The position numbers and the translations under genes are program-made. This document shows, piece after piece, positions 26,913-37,070 of a DNA stretch of 64,000 nucleotides; the first letter of the stretch is position 1, and every line of letters begins with the position of its first letter. This DNA comes from Stigmatella ashevillena. Lineage in GTDB: Bacteria > Myxococcota > Myxococcia > Myxococcales > Myxococcaceae. The notes under the pieces were generated by a model. It was not told the DNA's origin. It did not search any database and saw only the letters and a list, made by a program, of their open reading frames with translations. The stretch is from assembly GCF_028368975.1 (NCBI RefSeq), contig NZ_JAQNDM010000002.1, positions 4,954,425 through 5,018,424 on the forward strand. Reading direction: 5' to 3'.

Positions 26913-27106
26913 AGAGCCTCCCTCTCTCCTGGACGTGTCGACGCCAGAAACACAATTTGTGCATCATTTCCCTTCCCCTCGGCTCCTCCCCAGAGCCACC
27001 CCCTCACATGGGGCGATGCGGTCAGGGCCTGGCCGAGCTCCACATGTGTGGACCGATGGCGTTCCGGGAGCAGGGCGGTCTGCTCCCGAGCCCTCAGGAG
27101 CACACC

Positions 27107-29410
27107 TTGGCTTCGTTACGACCTTTTCCTTTGTTCCCACTGCTGCTCGCGGTCCTCGCCGGCTGTGGTTCCACCCCACCACCCGTGTCCGCGACCGGCT
27201 CGGTGCAACTGGCTGTCTCCGCGCACCAGACGCTCTCCGCGAGCGGCATCACTCGCGTCACCGTCACCTTCTCCGCAGCCGACATGCCCCCCCTCACCAC
27301 GGAACTGGCACAGACGGATGGGCTGTGGGGGGGCGTCCTCGGCGACATCCCCGCGGGGGAACAACGCTCCATTCAGGCGAAGGCCTGGGATTCCTCGGGG
27401 ACCCTGCGTTACCAGGGGCAAGCCGAGAACGTCACCATCACCGTGGGGACGGTGACGTTCGTCACGCTCACGCTCCAATCCACCGCTGCCTCCACGCCCT
27501 ACACCAACGAGGCGCCCCTCATGGACGCGGTGGTGGCCGCGCCCACCGTGGTGGCCCCGGGCGCTCGGATGACGCTGACAGCCACCGCGCATGACCCCAA
27601 CGCGGACGATACGCTCTCCTTCGCTTGGACCGCTTCCTCGGGCACTTTCGGCGCTCCTGGCCAGGCCAACACGGACTGGACGGCCCCAGCCTCCCCAGGC
27701 CGGGTGATGCTGACGCTCAAGGTGAGTGACTCGCGGGGCGCGGCCTCGTCGGTGAGTCTCCAGGTGCTGGTGGCGGTGGGAACGGGAGGTGCCGCGGTGG
27801 ACGTGCGCTTCAACACCGCCCCCACGGTGGCGGGCTTCTCCTCCACCGTGTCCTATGTCCCAGTGGACCAGCCCGCGGTCTTCGCGGTATCGGCCACGGA
27901 CCCGGATGGGGACTCGCTCACCTACCACTGGACGGCCACGTGCGCGGGGACTTTCGAGGATGCCAGCACCGCCCACGCACGTTTCACCCCGAGCGCCCTG
28001 CCCGCCGGGACTTGCAACAACTGCCAGGTGGATGTGACCGTCTCTGACGGGCGGGGGGGAACGGCGACGGGCAGCCTGGCCTTGTGCGTGGCCAGGGACA
28101 CCACCCAGCACTTGCCGCCCACGCTCGTGCGCTCCTACCAGTCGAGTCTCTCGGCCCAACCGGGCCAACAACTGTCCTTCGAGGTGGTGGCGAGCGACCC
28201 CGAGGACTCCGCGCTCTCCTTCTCGTGGGCGACCCCCCTGGGCTCGCTGGGATCGCCGGTCACGGGCACACACCAGAGCCGCCTGCTGTGGACCGCCCCT
28301 GCCTGTGTGAAGGCAGGCTCGGAGCCCAGGGTGACAGTCACAGTGACGAACGCCTTCAACCTGACGAGTGTCAAGAGTTTCCAGGTGTCGGGCTTGCCCA
28401 CCTGCGAGCCCGTCGGGTGGACCGCGGCGGCTCCCATGGATTCGCCTCGTAGCTGCCCCATGGCGACGGTGCTACCGAATGGAAAGGTGCTGGTGGCGGG
28501 AGGGAACAACGCGGGGACGACCCTCGCGACCGCAGAACTCTATGACCCCGCATCCAATACGTGGAGCAATGCGGGCTCGATGGCCTCACCTCATGAGTGC
28601 GCTACCACCACGTTGATGCCTAACGGGAAGGTGTTGGTCAGTGCAGGGTTTTACGCGGACCGCGCATGGCTCACCTCGTCCGCCGTGGAGATCTACGACC
28701 CGGTGTCGAACAGTTGGAGCAGCACGGGCAGGCTCGCCAGGTCTCGCGTCGCACACACCGCGACATTGTTGCCCGACGGCACGGTGTTGGTAGCAGGGGG
28801 GGCCATTTCCACCAGTGGCTATGTAGCGACGGCGGAACTCTATCATCCTGCGACAGGGAGCTGGAGCAGCACGGGTTCCATGTCCGTTGGCCGCGCCGCT
28901 CACACCGCGACGTTGTTGCCCAACGGCAAGGTGTTGGTCACGGGAGGACTGGCACCGGGGGGCGGCTCCGCTACGGCAGAAGTTTACAATCCCGCCTCGG
29001 GCACTTGGAGCACCACGGGCAGCATGGCCTTCGGGCGAGCAGATCACACCGCGACGCTGCTGCCCAACGGCAAGGTCTTGGTGGCGGGGGCAATCCAGCA
29101 GGCGGAACTCTATGACCCCGCCTCGGGCACTTGGAGCACCACGGGCAGCATGGCCTCGTGGCGACGCAATCACACCGCGACGCTGTTGCTCAACGACAAG
29201 GTCCTGGTCGTGGGAGGCGACTCCCAGGGCGTTCGCATCGCTGCGGCGGAAGTCTATGATCCGGCATCGGGCACTTGGAGCAGTGTCCCTCCCCTTCCTT
29301 CACCTCGTTGGTTACAGGCGGCGGCCATACTGTCCACCGGTCAAGTGCTGATCGTGGGAGGTTTCAACAGTTCGTCTCAAGTGGCGGAGGCGGCGCTGTA
29401 TACCCCCTGA
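27107..29410 (+). CDS. Kelch-repeat lipoprotein with Ig-like domains
   Basis: 767 residues. The TTG start is chosen because AGGAG sits at 27096-27100 and the product then begins with a short signal ending in the lipobox LAGC. Residues about 20-450 hold Ig/PKD-like beta domains (TLTATAHDPNADDTLSFAWT, ISVSATDPDGDSLTYHW-like pattern). The rest is six to seven Kelch units of about 48 residues with the pattern HTATLLPNGKVLVAGG and AELYDPASGTWSTTGSM, forming a beta-propeller. The repeats are also very similar at the DNA level, so unit number may vary. Probably outer-membrane anchored, with a binding function. It lies upstream of a secreted subtilase. Confidence 0.85.
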   Translation: MASLRPFPLFPLLLAVLAGCGSTPPPVSATGSVQLAVSAHQTLSASGITRVTVTFSAADMPPLTTELAQTDGLWGGVLGDIPAGEQRSIQAKAWDSSGTLRYQGQAENVTITVGTVTFVTLTLQSTAASTPYTNEAPLMDAVVAAPTVVAPGARMTLTATAHDPNADDTLSFAWTASSGTFGAPGQANTDWTAPASPGRVMLTLKVSDSRGAASSVSLQVLVAVGTGGAAVDVRFNTAPTVAGFSSTVSYVPVDQPAVFAVSATDPDGDSLTYHWTATCAGTFEDASTAHARFTPSALPAGTCNNCQVDVTVSDGRGGTATGSLALCVARDTTQHLPPTLVRSYQSSLSAQPGQQLSFEVVASDPEDSALSFSWATPLGSLGSPVTGTHQSRLLWTAPACVKAGSEPRVTVTVTNAFNLTSVKSFQVSGLPTCEPVGWTAAAPMDSPRSCPMATVLPNGKVLVAGGNNAGTTLATAELYDPASNTWSNAGSMASPHECATTTLMPNGKVLVSAGFYADRAWLTSSAVEIYDPVSNSWSSTGRLARSRVAHTATLLPDGTVLVAGGAISTSGYVATAELYHPATGSWSSTGSMSVGRAAHTATLLPNGKVLVTGGLAPGGGSATAEVYNPASGTWSTTGSMAFGRADHTATLLPNGKVLVAGAIQQAELYDPASGTWSTTGSMASWRRNHTATLLLNDKVLVVGGDSQGVRIAAAEVYDPASGTWSSVPPLPSPRWLQAAAILSTGQVLIVGGFNSSSQVAEAALYTP

Positions 29411-29455
29411 GCGCGTTGCCCGGAGGGCTCTTCCGAGCGTTGCCCGGGTCTCGGA

Positions 29456-29580
29456 CGGTCACGCCCCTGCCGTCCGAACTCCACGGTGCCAACCCATTGG
29501 ACCTGGTAGCAGCCGCTGTCCGTCGGGATGAAGGTCCAGAGTTGGTTGCGGACACTGGAGGAGGGCCCCAGTTCGTACCC
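29456..29580 (-). pseudogene. Possible ricin-type lectin remnant
   Basis: On the minus strand the gap between the Kelch and protease genes reads GYELGPSSSVRNQLWTFIPT, DSGCYQVQWVG. The NQLWTFIPTDSGCYQV stretch has the QxW and GCYQV pattern of a ricin-B/RICIN beta-trefoil repeat. No start, stop or further repeats are present, so only a fragment survives. It could be chance similarity. Confidence 0.3.
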
Positions 29581-29657
29581 TTGTGAACTCTGCTTTCCGT
29601 GTGATTCCGTAAAGCAGTGGCGGAGTCACGTCTCCGCCGGTTTCTTGAGGGAACCTC

Positions 29658-32600
29658 ATGCACGATGGCCGTCGAAGACTCGCCCTGGCCCTGTGGACCG
29701 GGGCATTCGCAACACTGTTCTCCGCTCCCACCCGGGCGCAGTCATTGAGAGCGGACCAGTTGTTGGAGGCGCCAGGTGCCACCAGCACGGACTGGATTCG
29801 AGCCCTGCCGCCCGTCCCCGCGCATGAATTGGGGCCCGTGCTGCCCGCGGCCGCGCCCTCTTCTGAGCCGGGACTGGAGGTGGCCTATCCGAAGGTCGCA
29901 CCGTTCCAGGGCGAGGTGCAGCAACCCGTGCAGAGAGAGAAGAACCTGCGCGCGTCGCCGCGTGAGCGTCCTTCACGCGTGGCGCTCATCCGCCTCCCGG
30001 AAGATGACCTCGCCAGTCAGCGAGAGCGTGTGCAGCACTCCCTGGGTGCTCTCGCATGGCATGAGCTTTTCTACGGCTGGCACTTCTTCGAGTTGCCCGA
30101 GACGCTCTCCCCGACGTCGGTCCGCGCACTGCTCCAACGCGTCAACACGGAGATCGTCTATGTCCCGGATGAGCCCCAGGAAGCCGGGGTCATCTGGAAC
30201 GACCCGCTCCTGTCAACGGGCGCGTCCTGGCCACAGAACCAGTGGTACCTCTACAACGTCGGCCAGCGCACCGGCATCACCGGCAGTCCCTACGACTACG
30301 ACATTGATGCCGACGAGGCCTGGGACGTGACGCTCGCAGCGCACGGCCGTGGCCAGTTCTATTACTCCACGGTCGCCGTGGTGGACTCGCAAGTCGACCT
30401 AGGTCACGCGGACATGCCGGATTTCGTCGGTGCCTGCACCTTGGCGAACGCCTGGTCCGACACGCGATGCCTGCCGCCCGAGACCGCGCGCACGCATGGT
30501 ACGGCGGTCGCCGGGCTCATCGGCGCACGTGCTGGCAATGGGTACGGCATGTCGGGAGTGAACTGGGCCGCGCGGGTGCTCGCCTTGAATGTCTCCCTGG
30601 CTTCGGATCCCGAGCGGGGCTTCGGCTATTACCAGGTCATCAACGCCATCGACTACGCCACCCGCAACGGCGCGCACATCATCAACTATTCCGGAGGCAG
30701 CCGGGGCGGCTTCCAGAACAATGACAACGATCCACTCTACGCGGCCATCCGTCGCGCGGGAGAGCGCGACATCCAGTTCATCGCGGCGGCGATGAATGAC
30801 AATCTCAACCTGGACTGCGGAAACGCCTCCTGCCAGGCCTCGCCCGCGGGCATGACCCTCTACAATCTGTGGACGGTGGCCGCGGCGGATGACAACTTCA
30901 ACCGCTCCCACTTCTTCACAGAGGCCAACGGCACCGTCCATGCCTCCAACTTCGGCGCGGTCTCCGTGGACTCCGCGGCGTTTGGCAGTGACGCCTTTCC
31001 CGGCGGCGGCAGCGACCTGGTCTCCCTCTTCCCCGGCAATCAGTTCGCCCCCTTCAGTGGGACCTCTGCGGCCACACCGCTCGTCAGTGGTGTCGCCAGC
31101 CTCATCAAGAGCTTGAGGCCGCAGGCCACGCCGTACGTCTATCAGTCGTGCTTCGGGTACACGGCGGCGCCCCAGCTCAACGGGTTGATGCGCTACCCCG
31201 GCGTCATCAACGCGAAGCTCGCCGCCGACTGCGCTCTCTCCTTTGGCGAGCAGACTCCGCCGCCTGTCTTCAATGTCATCAGCCCGGCGCACTATGCGCG
31301 CCTCAACCAGACGCCCTACCTCACGTGGCAGGCCGCCCCGGACTACTCTGTGAACTATGACGTGTTCCTGGACGGTGTCTTCTACGCCCGAACGAGCGGC
31401 ACCGCGCTGAGCCTCACGAACGTGAGCGACGGCACCCATCGCTGGTACGTGCGCGCGGTGGATGCCTACGGCAACTGGCGCAATTCCACGTACGAGTACG
31501 ACTTCGTGCTCGACCGGGTACCTCCCACCGCGCCCGTGCTCACCCTGCCCACGTCCTCTCAGTACGTGGCCAACCCGCGTCCCGCGCTGCGCTGGGAACA
31601 CGCCACGGACTCCAGCGGCATCTCCCACTACCAGGTCGTCATGGACGGCGTCAGCACCGGCAGCATTGGCGCCGCCGCAGGCTACAACTGGCCCACTGCC
31701 CTGAGCGAGGGGATGCACTCCTGGCGAGCGGTGGCGTGTGACACGCACCAGAACTGCACCCACTCTTTCAGCCGCACGTTCTACGTGGACTCCGTGGCCC
31801 CCACGGCCCCGACGCTCACGACCCCGGCGCACGCGTCCTTCATCGGCACGGCGCACCCGACGCTCACGTGGTCCGCGTCCACGGACGCAAGCCCCGTCTC
31901 GCACCGGATCAGCATCGACTCGGGTCCCTATGTCCCGCCCCTATCCTCGACGTCCCACACACCGGTTGCAGCCCTGACGGACGGCCTCCACTCCTGGACG
32001 GTCCAGGCCTGCGACCCCGCGGGCAATTGCGCGTCCCCCAGCACCCGTACCTTCACGGTGGACACGCTGCCACCCCTCCCGTTCGCGATACAGACTCCCG
32101 CGGAAGGTGCGCTCACCGTGGCCCGGCCGACATTCTCCTGGCAGGCCACGCAGGACGCCACGGGCGTCACGTACCAGCAACTGCGCCTCGATGGCGGAGC
32201 CGCCATCACCCTGGGAGCGAGCGTCACCTCCTACGCCCCCACCGTCAACCTGTCACCGGGCGTCCACTTCGTGACCGTCACCGCATGTGACCGCTTCGAC
32301 CGCTGCTGGACGACGCCGACCCGCTCGATCCAGGTCGTCGGAACACAGCCCACCGCCCCGGTGCCCCTGGCTCCCACGGGAGGCAGCTCCATCGCCACCG
32401 CGCGACCCGAACTCTCCTGGGCCCCGGCCACGGACGACGTGGGCATCACAACGTATGTCCTTGAATGGAGCGGGGGCACGTCGGTGACGCTCGCGGGGAC
32501 GGTGACTCGGTACACGCCCTCGACGAACCTTGCCGAGGGCACTCACTCCTGGCGGGTCACCGCCTGCGACGCCAGCGCGCAGTGCACGAACAGCGGCTGG

Positions 32601-32912
32601 GCGTCCTTCTCCGTGGACCTTCAGGCGCCGACCGCGCCCTTCCTCCTGGCGCCATCTCGCGAGGAAGTCGTGTGGGAGAACCCGCTCTACATCTTCGAGT
32701 GGATGCACGCCTACGACGACCAGCATTATGTCCTGTACACGGTGGTCATCGACAACCAGGAGCACGAGGTCCCCGACTCGAACTCGAGGCTCTACCTGGA
32801 GGAGTTCCTGGATGACGTCGAGCACACTTGGTTCGTGAGGGCATGCGACCTGGCGGGAAACTGCACTGACTCACCCAGTCAGACTTTCACCATCCGGCCC
32901 TACATCAAATGA
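29658..32912 (+). CDS. Secreted S8 subtilase with Ig-like repeats
   Basis: 1,084 residues; GAGGGAA ribosome site. Signal peptide 1-27. A propeptide-like region precedes the subtilisin domain, whose triad is D243 (VAVVDSQVD), H280 (THGTAVAG) and S470 (SGTSAATPLVSG), with the oxyanion Asn in AAAMNDN. After residue about 540 come six repeats of roughly 88 residues starting TAPVLTLP or similar, with a W-x-x-A-T-D core, each an Ig/FN3-like strand set. The last ends the protein. It would be secreted and cleave proteins outside the cell, with the repeats probably holding it on a surface or substrate (inference). Confidence 0.93.
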   Translation: MHDGRRRLALALWTGAFATLFSAPTRAQSLRADQLLEAPGATSTDWIRALPPVPAHELGPVLPAAAPSSEPGLEVAYPKVAPFQGEVQQPVQREKNLRASPRERPSRVALIRLPEDDLASQRERVQHSLGALAWHELFYGWHFFELPETLSPTSVRALLQRVNTEIVYVPDEPQEAGVIWNDPLLSTGASWPQNQWYLYNVGQRTGITGSPYDYDIDADEAWDVTLAAHGRGQFYYSTVAVVDSQVDLGHADMPDFVGACTLANAWSDTRCLPPETARTHGTAVAGLIGARAGNGYGMSGVNWAARVLALNVSLASDPERGFGYYQVINAIDYATRNGAHIINYSGGSRGGFQNNDNDPLYAAIRRAGERDIQFIAAAMNDNLNLDCGNASCQASPAGMTLYNLWTVAAADDNFNRSHFFTEANGTVHASNFGAVSVDSAAFGSDAFPGGGSDLVSLFPGNQFAPFSGTSAATPLVSGVASLIKSLRPQATPYVYQSCFGYTAAPQLNGLMRYPGVINAKLAADCALSFGEQTPPPVFNVISPAHYARLNQTPYLTWQAAPDYSVNYDVFLDGVFYARTSGTALSLTNVSDGTHRWYVRAVDAYGNWRNSTYEYDFVLDRVPPTAPVLTLPTSSQYVANPRPALRWEHATDSSGISHYQVVMDGVSTGSIGAAAGYNWPTALSEGMHSWRAVACDTHQNCTHSFSRTFYVDSVAPTAPTLTTPAHASFIGTAHPTLTWSASTDASPVSHRISIDSGPYVPPLSSTSHTPVAALTDGLHSWTVQACDPAGNCASPSTRTFTVDTLPPLPFAIQTPAEGALTVARPTFSWQATQDATGVTYQQLRLDGGAAITLGASVTSYAPTVNLSPGVHFVTVTACDRFDRCWTTPTRSIQVVGTQPTAPVPLAPTGGSSIATARPELSWAPATDDVGITTYVLEWSGGTSVTLAGTVTRYTPSTNLAEGTHSWRVTACDASAQCTNSGWASFSVDLQAPTAPFLLAPSREEVVWENPLYIFEWMHAYDDQHYVLYTVVIDNQEHEVPDSNSRLYLEEFLDDVEHTWFVRACDLAGNCTDSPSQTFTIRPYIK

Positions 32913-32942
32913 GGAGGTGAACAGCACGGCCGAGCGCGGCGT

Positions 32943-32958
32943 CGAGCCTCCCGGCTCG
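32943..32958. terminator. Hairpin between convergent genes
   Basis: CGAGCC (32943-32948) and GGCTCG (32953-32958) pair around TCCC. It lies in the gap between the subtilase and the convergent methyltransferase gene. The stem is short and there is no U tract. Confidence 0.25.
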
Positions 32959-33044
32959 GCTGAAGGGCCATTCGGTGCTACTGGACGAACCGCTGTCCGA
33001 AGGCACCGTGACCGCGTCGTACCCAGGCGCGGCTCACTCCGCGG

Positions 33045-34652
33045 TCAGCCGTCTTTCGAGAGCAGGGCGATGCCCGGGTTGAAGTCAGGGGCCAGCGCCC
33101 ATGTCCTGGCGAGGAAGCGAGCCGCCTCATCGGGCCGCTTCAGGGCCACTGCACACAACGCCATGTTCCAAAAGGTGCGTGGATCCTCACCATATAAGCA
33201 GAGCGACTCCTGGAAGAGCGCCAGGGCGGCGGTGGGTTCTCCGAGCGTGTGGAGGAGCCCCGCGAACTCGAAGGGCAGGTCCCGCGCCTCGCCGATGTGG
33301 AAGTAGTTCTCCCAGACGCGCGAGACCACGTCGGCCAGTTCCTGACGCTCCATGGGGGAGAGGCTACCGGCATGCATCATCAACACCGGCACGCAGTCGC
33401 GAAGAATGCGTGGGTCGTAGCGGCTCAACCGGAGGAGCGCCAGGATGTGCTCGACTTCGAGCATGGAGTATTGGGATTCGATGCCCTGCCGAAGGCGGAA
33501 GAAGTCGTCGAAGCCCGCCCCCTCGAACGCGAGGTGATAGGCGAAGCACGTCTCTTCTGCGTGGGCAGCGGGCTCTCCCAGGATGAATGCGCAGGTATGC
33601 AGGCTCAACTGCCGGTGCGCAGTGTGCAACGCCAAGCCGCCCTTGGCGCGGAACCATTGGCAGAAGGCATGGTAGTTGACGGGGAGGGAGAAACTGCCAT
33701 GCACCGAGAGCTGAGGATCCTCCCGGCCGGCGAGCTCCTTCTCGTGCACGAAGCCCCTGTCCGCGGAGATGAGCAGCAACCGACCCTTCGCCAGCGCCGC
33801 GAGCCGTTCCACGCACCGCAGCGCCACGGTGGGAAGGAGCACGGTGGTGCCATCAAGTGTGCTGGCGTAGCCACGCAGGAGCTGATTGAACTCTGGCTCT
33901 GGGTAGTGGTCAAACCCAGCGAGACGGTGGCTGTAGTGCAGGCGCATCTGTGAAAACACGCCGGTGGTACCAACACCGGGCGCCTGCGGGTCGGTCAAGA
34001 CGGTGACGAGGCATTCGTGGAGCTGCCCCTCGCTCACCGCGAAGGCATCTTGTGGAACGCTGTCGAAGACATAGTTGGCAATGACGGCGAGCGGTCCGTC
34101 GAAGCTGCCAGGTTGAAGGGGGGTTCCCGACTCGCTGAGCACGAGGCCGTCGTCCTTCTCCACGTCGAAGAGGGCGAAGTCGAGCCAGCCCGCATCGACG
34201 AAGGGCCTCAGCGAAGGATGGGTGCGCCAGAAGGCGAGGTTCGATCCGGCAAGGTCGGTCATCACATACTTGAAGCGGACATCGCGCGAGGGCACGCGCG
34301 CACACAGCTCAAGCATCGCCCGGAGAAACAGATAGGCGAAGCGGCCGCTGCCAGCGCCCAGTTCGAGGATATGCAGCGGGCCGCTCGAAGGACTGGCATG
34401 GCAGTCCCGCCAATACCCCAACACGGTCTGGGCAATCGCATGCACCAAGGAGGGATTGGTGGTGACATAATGCGGGACGGCAGGCGCGCTCCACGCCGCG
34501 ATGCCCTCGCGCTCGAAATAGTCGCGTTGAGCACGCCAGAGAATGGATTTCGAGAGGGGCTGGTCCGCTTCAAGTACGCAGGCCTGAGCCTCCGGGCCGA
34601 AGTCCTCGCTGGGTAGAGCGCCAGCGGCCATGAGAAAAGGCGGAGAGTCCAT
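33045..34652 (-). CDS. SAM-dependent methyltransferase-like protein with TPR tail
   Basis: 535 residues. LHILELGAGSGRFAYLFLRA (around 95) is motif I of a Rossmann methyltransferase and YVMTDLAGSNLAFW supplies the acidic motif II; YVFDSVPQDAF resembles the region after strand 4. The layout (long insertions, N-terminal segment before motif I) recalls MidA/PRMT-like enzymes. The last 150 residues are helical and TPR-like (LGEPTAALALFQESLCLY, RPDEAARFLARTW). The substrate is unknown. Monocistronic, 37 bp downstream of the Fic-like gene on the same strand. Confidence 0.75.
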   Translation of the reverse strand: MDSPPFLMAAGALPSEDFGPEAQACVLEADQPLSKSILWRAQRDYFEREGIAAWSAPAVPHYVTTNPSLVHAIAQTVLGYWRDCHASPSSGPLHILELGAGSGRFAYLFLRAMLELCARVPSRDVRFKYVMTDLAGSNLAFWRTHPSLRPFVDAGWLDFALFDVEKDDGLVLSESGTPLQPGSFDGPLAVIANYVFDSVPQDAFAVSEGQLHECLVTVLTDPQAPGVGTTGVFSQMRLHYSHRLAGFDHYPEPEFNQLLRGYASTLDGTTVLLPTVALRCVERLAALAKGRLLLISADRGFVHEKELAGREDPQLSVHGSFSLPVNYHAFCQWFRAKGGLALHTAHRQLSLHTCAFILGEPAAHAEETCFAYHLAFEGAGFDDFFRLRQGIESQYSMLEVEHILALLRLSRYDPRILRDCVPVLMMHAGSLSPMERQELADVVSRVWENYFHIGEARDLPFEFAGLLHTLGEPTAALALFQESLCLYGEDPRTFWNMALCAVALKRPDEAARFLARTWALAPDFNPGIALLSKDG

Positions 34653-34689
34653 GCAACCTTGAGCGCAGCGGGGGGGGCGGGGCCTTCCT

Positions 34690-35847
34690 CTACTCGTCGT
34701 TCAATTTCTTGAACGTCTTCCAGTGAAGCTCCAGGAACTTCTTGGCTTCGTTGCTGTCTGAGTGTCTCCTGAAGAAAGCGATATGCTCCGGCAGTAGCAC
34801 CGGCAGCGCGATCAATTGCGCCTCCGCATCAGCCAACTTCGCCGCTACGGTGGCCTGATGGGCAGCAGGGGTAAAGTAAACCCTGCCAATCAGAAAGTTG
34901 GAGAGGGCTTGCGTGAAGGGTTTCACCTCCTCCGCGCTCGCGACGGGCGCCTTCGAATCCTGGGCTGAGAGACCCTTGCCGTCACGCATCATTTGCCCGT
35001 ACGCCTTCTTCGAGAGATGCGGCGGCGGGCGCTTTTTCCCCGCCTTCTCGGCACTGAGCCGCTCAATGTAGCCATACAGCATGATGACCTCTACGTTGAG
35101 CCAGCAGGAGTTCAGCGCGCACAGCTTGTAGATCGACCAGCACCCTGTCCGGTGATTTCCACCGATGAATACCTGCCCGTTGACGATATGGCTCGCGAGG
35201 GACGCAGCCGTTTCCGCCACGATACGGCGATGCTCCACGATTCTCGGCATGTGACCGGCGGCGTTGGCCTCCGAGACCATCTTCTCCGTGAGGAGAGAGA
35301 GAGAACGCTCGAACGCCACTTCCTGGACAGTGTCTTGGAGCTCGCCTGTGTACGGCTTCTTCTTCTTGTCCCCGGGGGCGCCCTCAAGGTCGTACAGCTT
35401 TTTGTTGAAGGCGATCAGATGGGCGAGGGAGACGCCGCTCATCTGGCGGCCCCCGCCCTGCGCCGGACGCACCGGGTGTTTCTGATCAGAGAGCAAACCA
35501 TGCGCCAACGCGACGGCCGGCCCGGCAGGGGGAAGGGCTGGATTCCCGGCCTTCGTCTGGGGCACCTCCACATCCGGCTTGGCTTCCAGCGCAGCCAAGC
35601 CGTGCACCGGGCGGGGGGGGGGGACGGCCCTGACCGGTACCCGAGAGAGCAGCCGGTTTGACTCCGCCAGGAGGATGCCCGCCCGCTCAATCATTTGCTC
35701 GGAACTCGGTCGTAGGAAGCTCAGGACTTCCTGGCTTGCGAGGGAGAGTGCCTTCCGGAGGGACGGAGACAGATTGCCGCTCGCGACTTCCATCCGTTGG
35801 GCCTCCTCGATCACCTTCGCCAGAGCCGCATTCTTGAGTGCGAGCAT
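34690..35847 (-). CDS. Fic-like protein with degenerate catalytic motif
   Basis: 385 residues. The only recognisable signature is Q225-V-F-I-G-G-N-H-R-T-G, which aligns with the Fic motif H-x-F-x-x-G-N-x-R. The catalytic His position is Gln and the metal-binding acid is Gly. Flanking helices (VEHRRIVAETAASLASHIVN, YKLCALNSCWLNVEVIML) fit a Fic-type helical core. Residues 1-150 are Pro-rich and low-complexity, with a basic KKKKPY patch. If related to Fic/Doc, it has probably lost AMP transfer or uses other chemistry. The assignment is tentative. No antitoxin-like neighbour. Confidence 0.5.
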   Translation of the reverse strand: MLALKNAALAKVIEEAQRMEVASGNLSPSLRKALSLASQEVLSFLRPSSEQMIERAGILLAESNRLLSRVPVRAVPPPRPVHGLAALEAKPDVEVPQTKAGNPALPPAGPAVALAHGLLSDQKHPVRPAQGGGRQMSGVSLAHLIAFNKKLYDLEGAPGDKKKKPYTGELQDTVQEVAFERSLSLLTEKMVSEANAAGHMPRIVEHRRIVAETAASLASHIVNGQVFIGGNHRTGCWSIYKLCALNSCWLNVEVIMLYGYIERLSAEKAGKKRPPPHLSKKAYGQMMRDGKGLSAQDSKAPVASAEEVKPFTQALSNFLIGRVYFTPAAHQATVAAKLADAEAQLIALPVLLPEHIAFFRRHSDSNEAKKFLELHWKTFKKLNDE

Positions 35848-36003
35848 CTTCTTCGCCGCTTTCTCTGGAACCTATCGCCCCTTCCAGATGCGGCGAGTGT
35901 AGTGACGCTCGCCCACGCGCTGTCAATCGTATCCGCTCGGAACGTGATGGTGGACATGAGCCGTGAAGAACAGGTCCGTGGTCTCTCAGCGGTGGAAGGC
36001 GGC

Positions 36004-36834
36004 TACTTGCTCTTCTTCCCGGAACCCGGCTCGGTGAGCTGCCGGTGCAGTTGGGCCGTGGCCGGATCCGGAATCACTTGGGCGGCGGCCGCCATCCATG
36101 ACGCGATTCTTGAGCGAGCCGGCGACGACCTTGTCCTTGCCCGCCATCAGCGCCTCGAAGCCCTGGCGAGCCACTTCGCCCGCGTCGTCCTTCTGCTGCT
36201 GGCCCACCCGGGTGTCGTCCATGCCCGCCCGGTGGAAGAAGTTCGTCTCGGTGGGGCCCGGCATCAGCGCCGTCACGGTGATGCCCACATCGGAGAGCTC
36301 ATTGCGCAGGGCCTCCGAGAAGGACTGGAGGAAGGCCTTCGAGGCGCCATACACCGCCTCGAAGGGAGCGGGCATGACCGCCGCGATCGACGAGGTGAAG
36401 AGAATCCGGCCGCTGCGCCGCTGGACCATGTCCTTCGACACGCGCTTCGCCAGGTGCACCGCCGAGGTGACATTCAGGCTGATCAGGTTGAGTTCGTCCT
36501 CCAGCCGCGTCTGGCGCGCGAAGTCGCCACCCACGCCGACGCCAGCGTTGATCGCGATGGCATCGACAGGGCGGCCCAGCGCCTGGATCTTCGCATAGAG
36601 AAACTCCACGCCTTCATAGCGGGCGAGGTCGACCTTCACGCTCTCGACGCGCCCGCTCCCCGCCAGCGTCCTGGCAGCCTCCGTGATGCCGTCATCCTCG
36701 GCGGCAATCAGCACGTCGAAGCCGTTATGGACAAACTGCCTGGCCAGTTCATAGCCAATGCCACTGGAAGCACCCGTCACGACGGCAAGCGGCCGGGTCT
36801 TCTTTTGCTCTACTTTTTGCTCTACCGAAGCCAT
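36004..36834 (-). CDS. Short-chain dehydrogenase/reductase, frameshifted near its end
   Basis: The start has AGGAG six bases upstream. Rossmann motif VVTGASSGIGYEL (about 20-32), NAG in AINAGVGVG, catalytic Ser (SSIAAV) and YGASK (Tyr-x3-Lys) are all present, so the NAD(P)-dependent SDR core is intact. Near 36097 (after NRVMDG) the frame slips. Removing one base restores a normal end, AAAAQVIPDPATAQLHRQLT, then EPGSGKKSK and a TAG at 36004-36006. As sequenced, the frame instead runs on to 35986. The defect affects only the last 30 residues and may be an assembly error. Divergent from the hybrid kinase gene. Confidence 0.85.
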
Positions 36835-37070
36835 GGTCTTCTCCTGCGATTCATGGGTTGGCAAACAGTGCTGGAAAACGGTCGGCCCAACGTTGAGGAT
36901 GAATCGAGCCACTGGCCATCCGGGCCGTTCGCCGTACCGGAAGGCAGCCGGGCAAGCACTGTCCTCGCCTGAGCCCTCGCTCATCTCACTGAGCGCCACC
37001 CAACGTCCGCTCCCCAGCGGCCCATCCCCCGGTGTTTCCTCAGAGAAACGAATCCATTAAGAGCACCTCC

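Noticed and set aside
26905-27106. Gene interrupted by the IS66 element
   Set aside because: Joining the flanks keeps a minus-strand frame open for only about 23 codons beyond the junction before a TGA, and no start was seen, so an interrupted gene is not supported.
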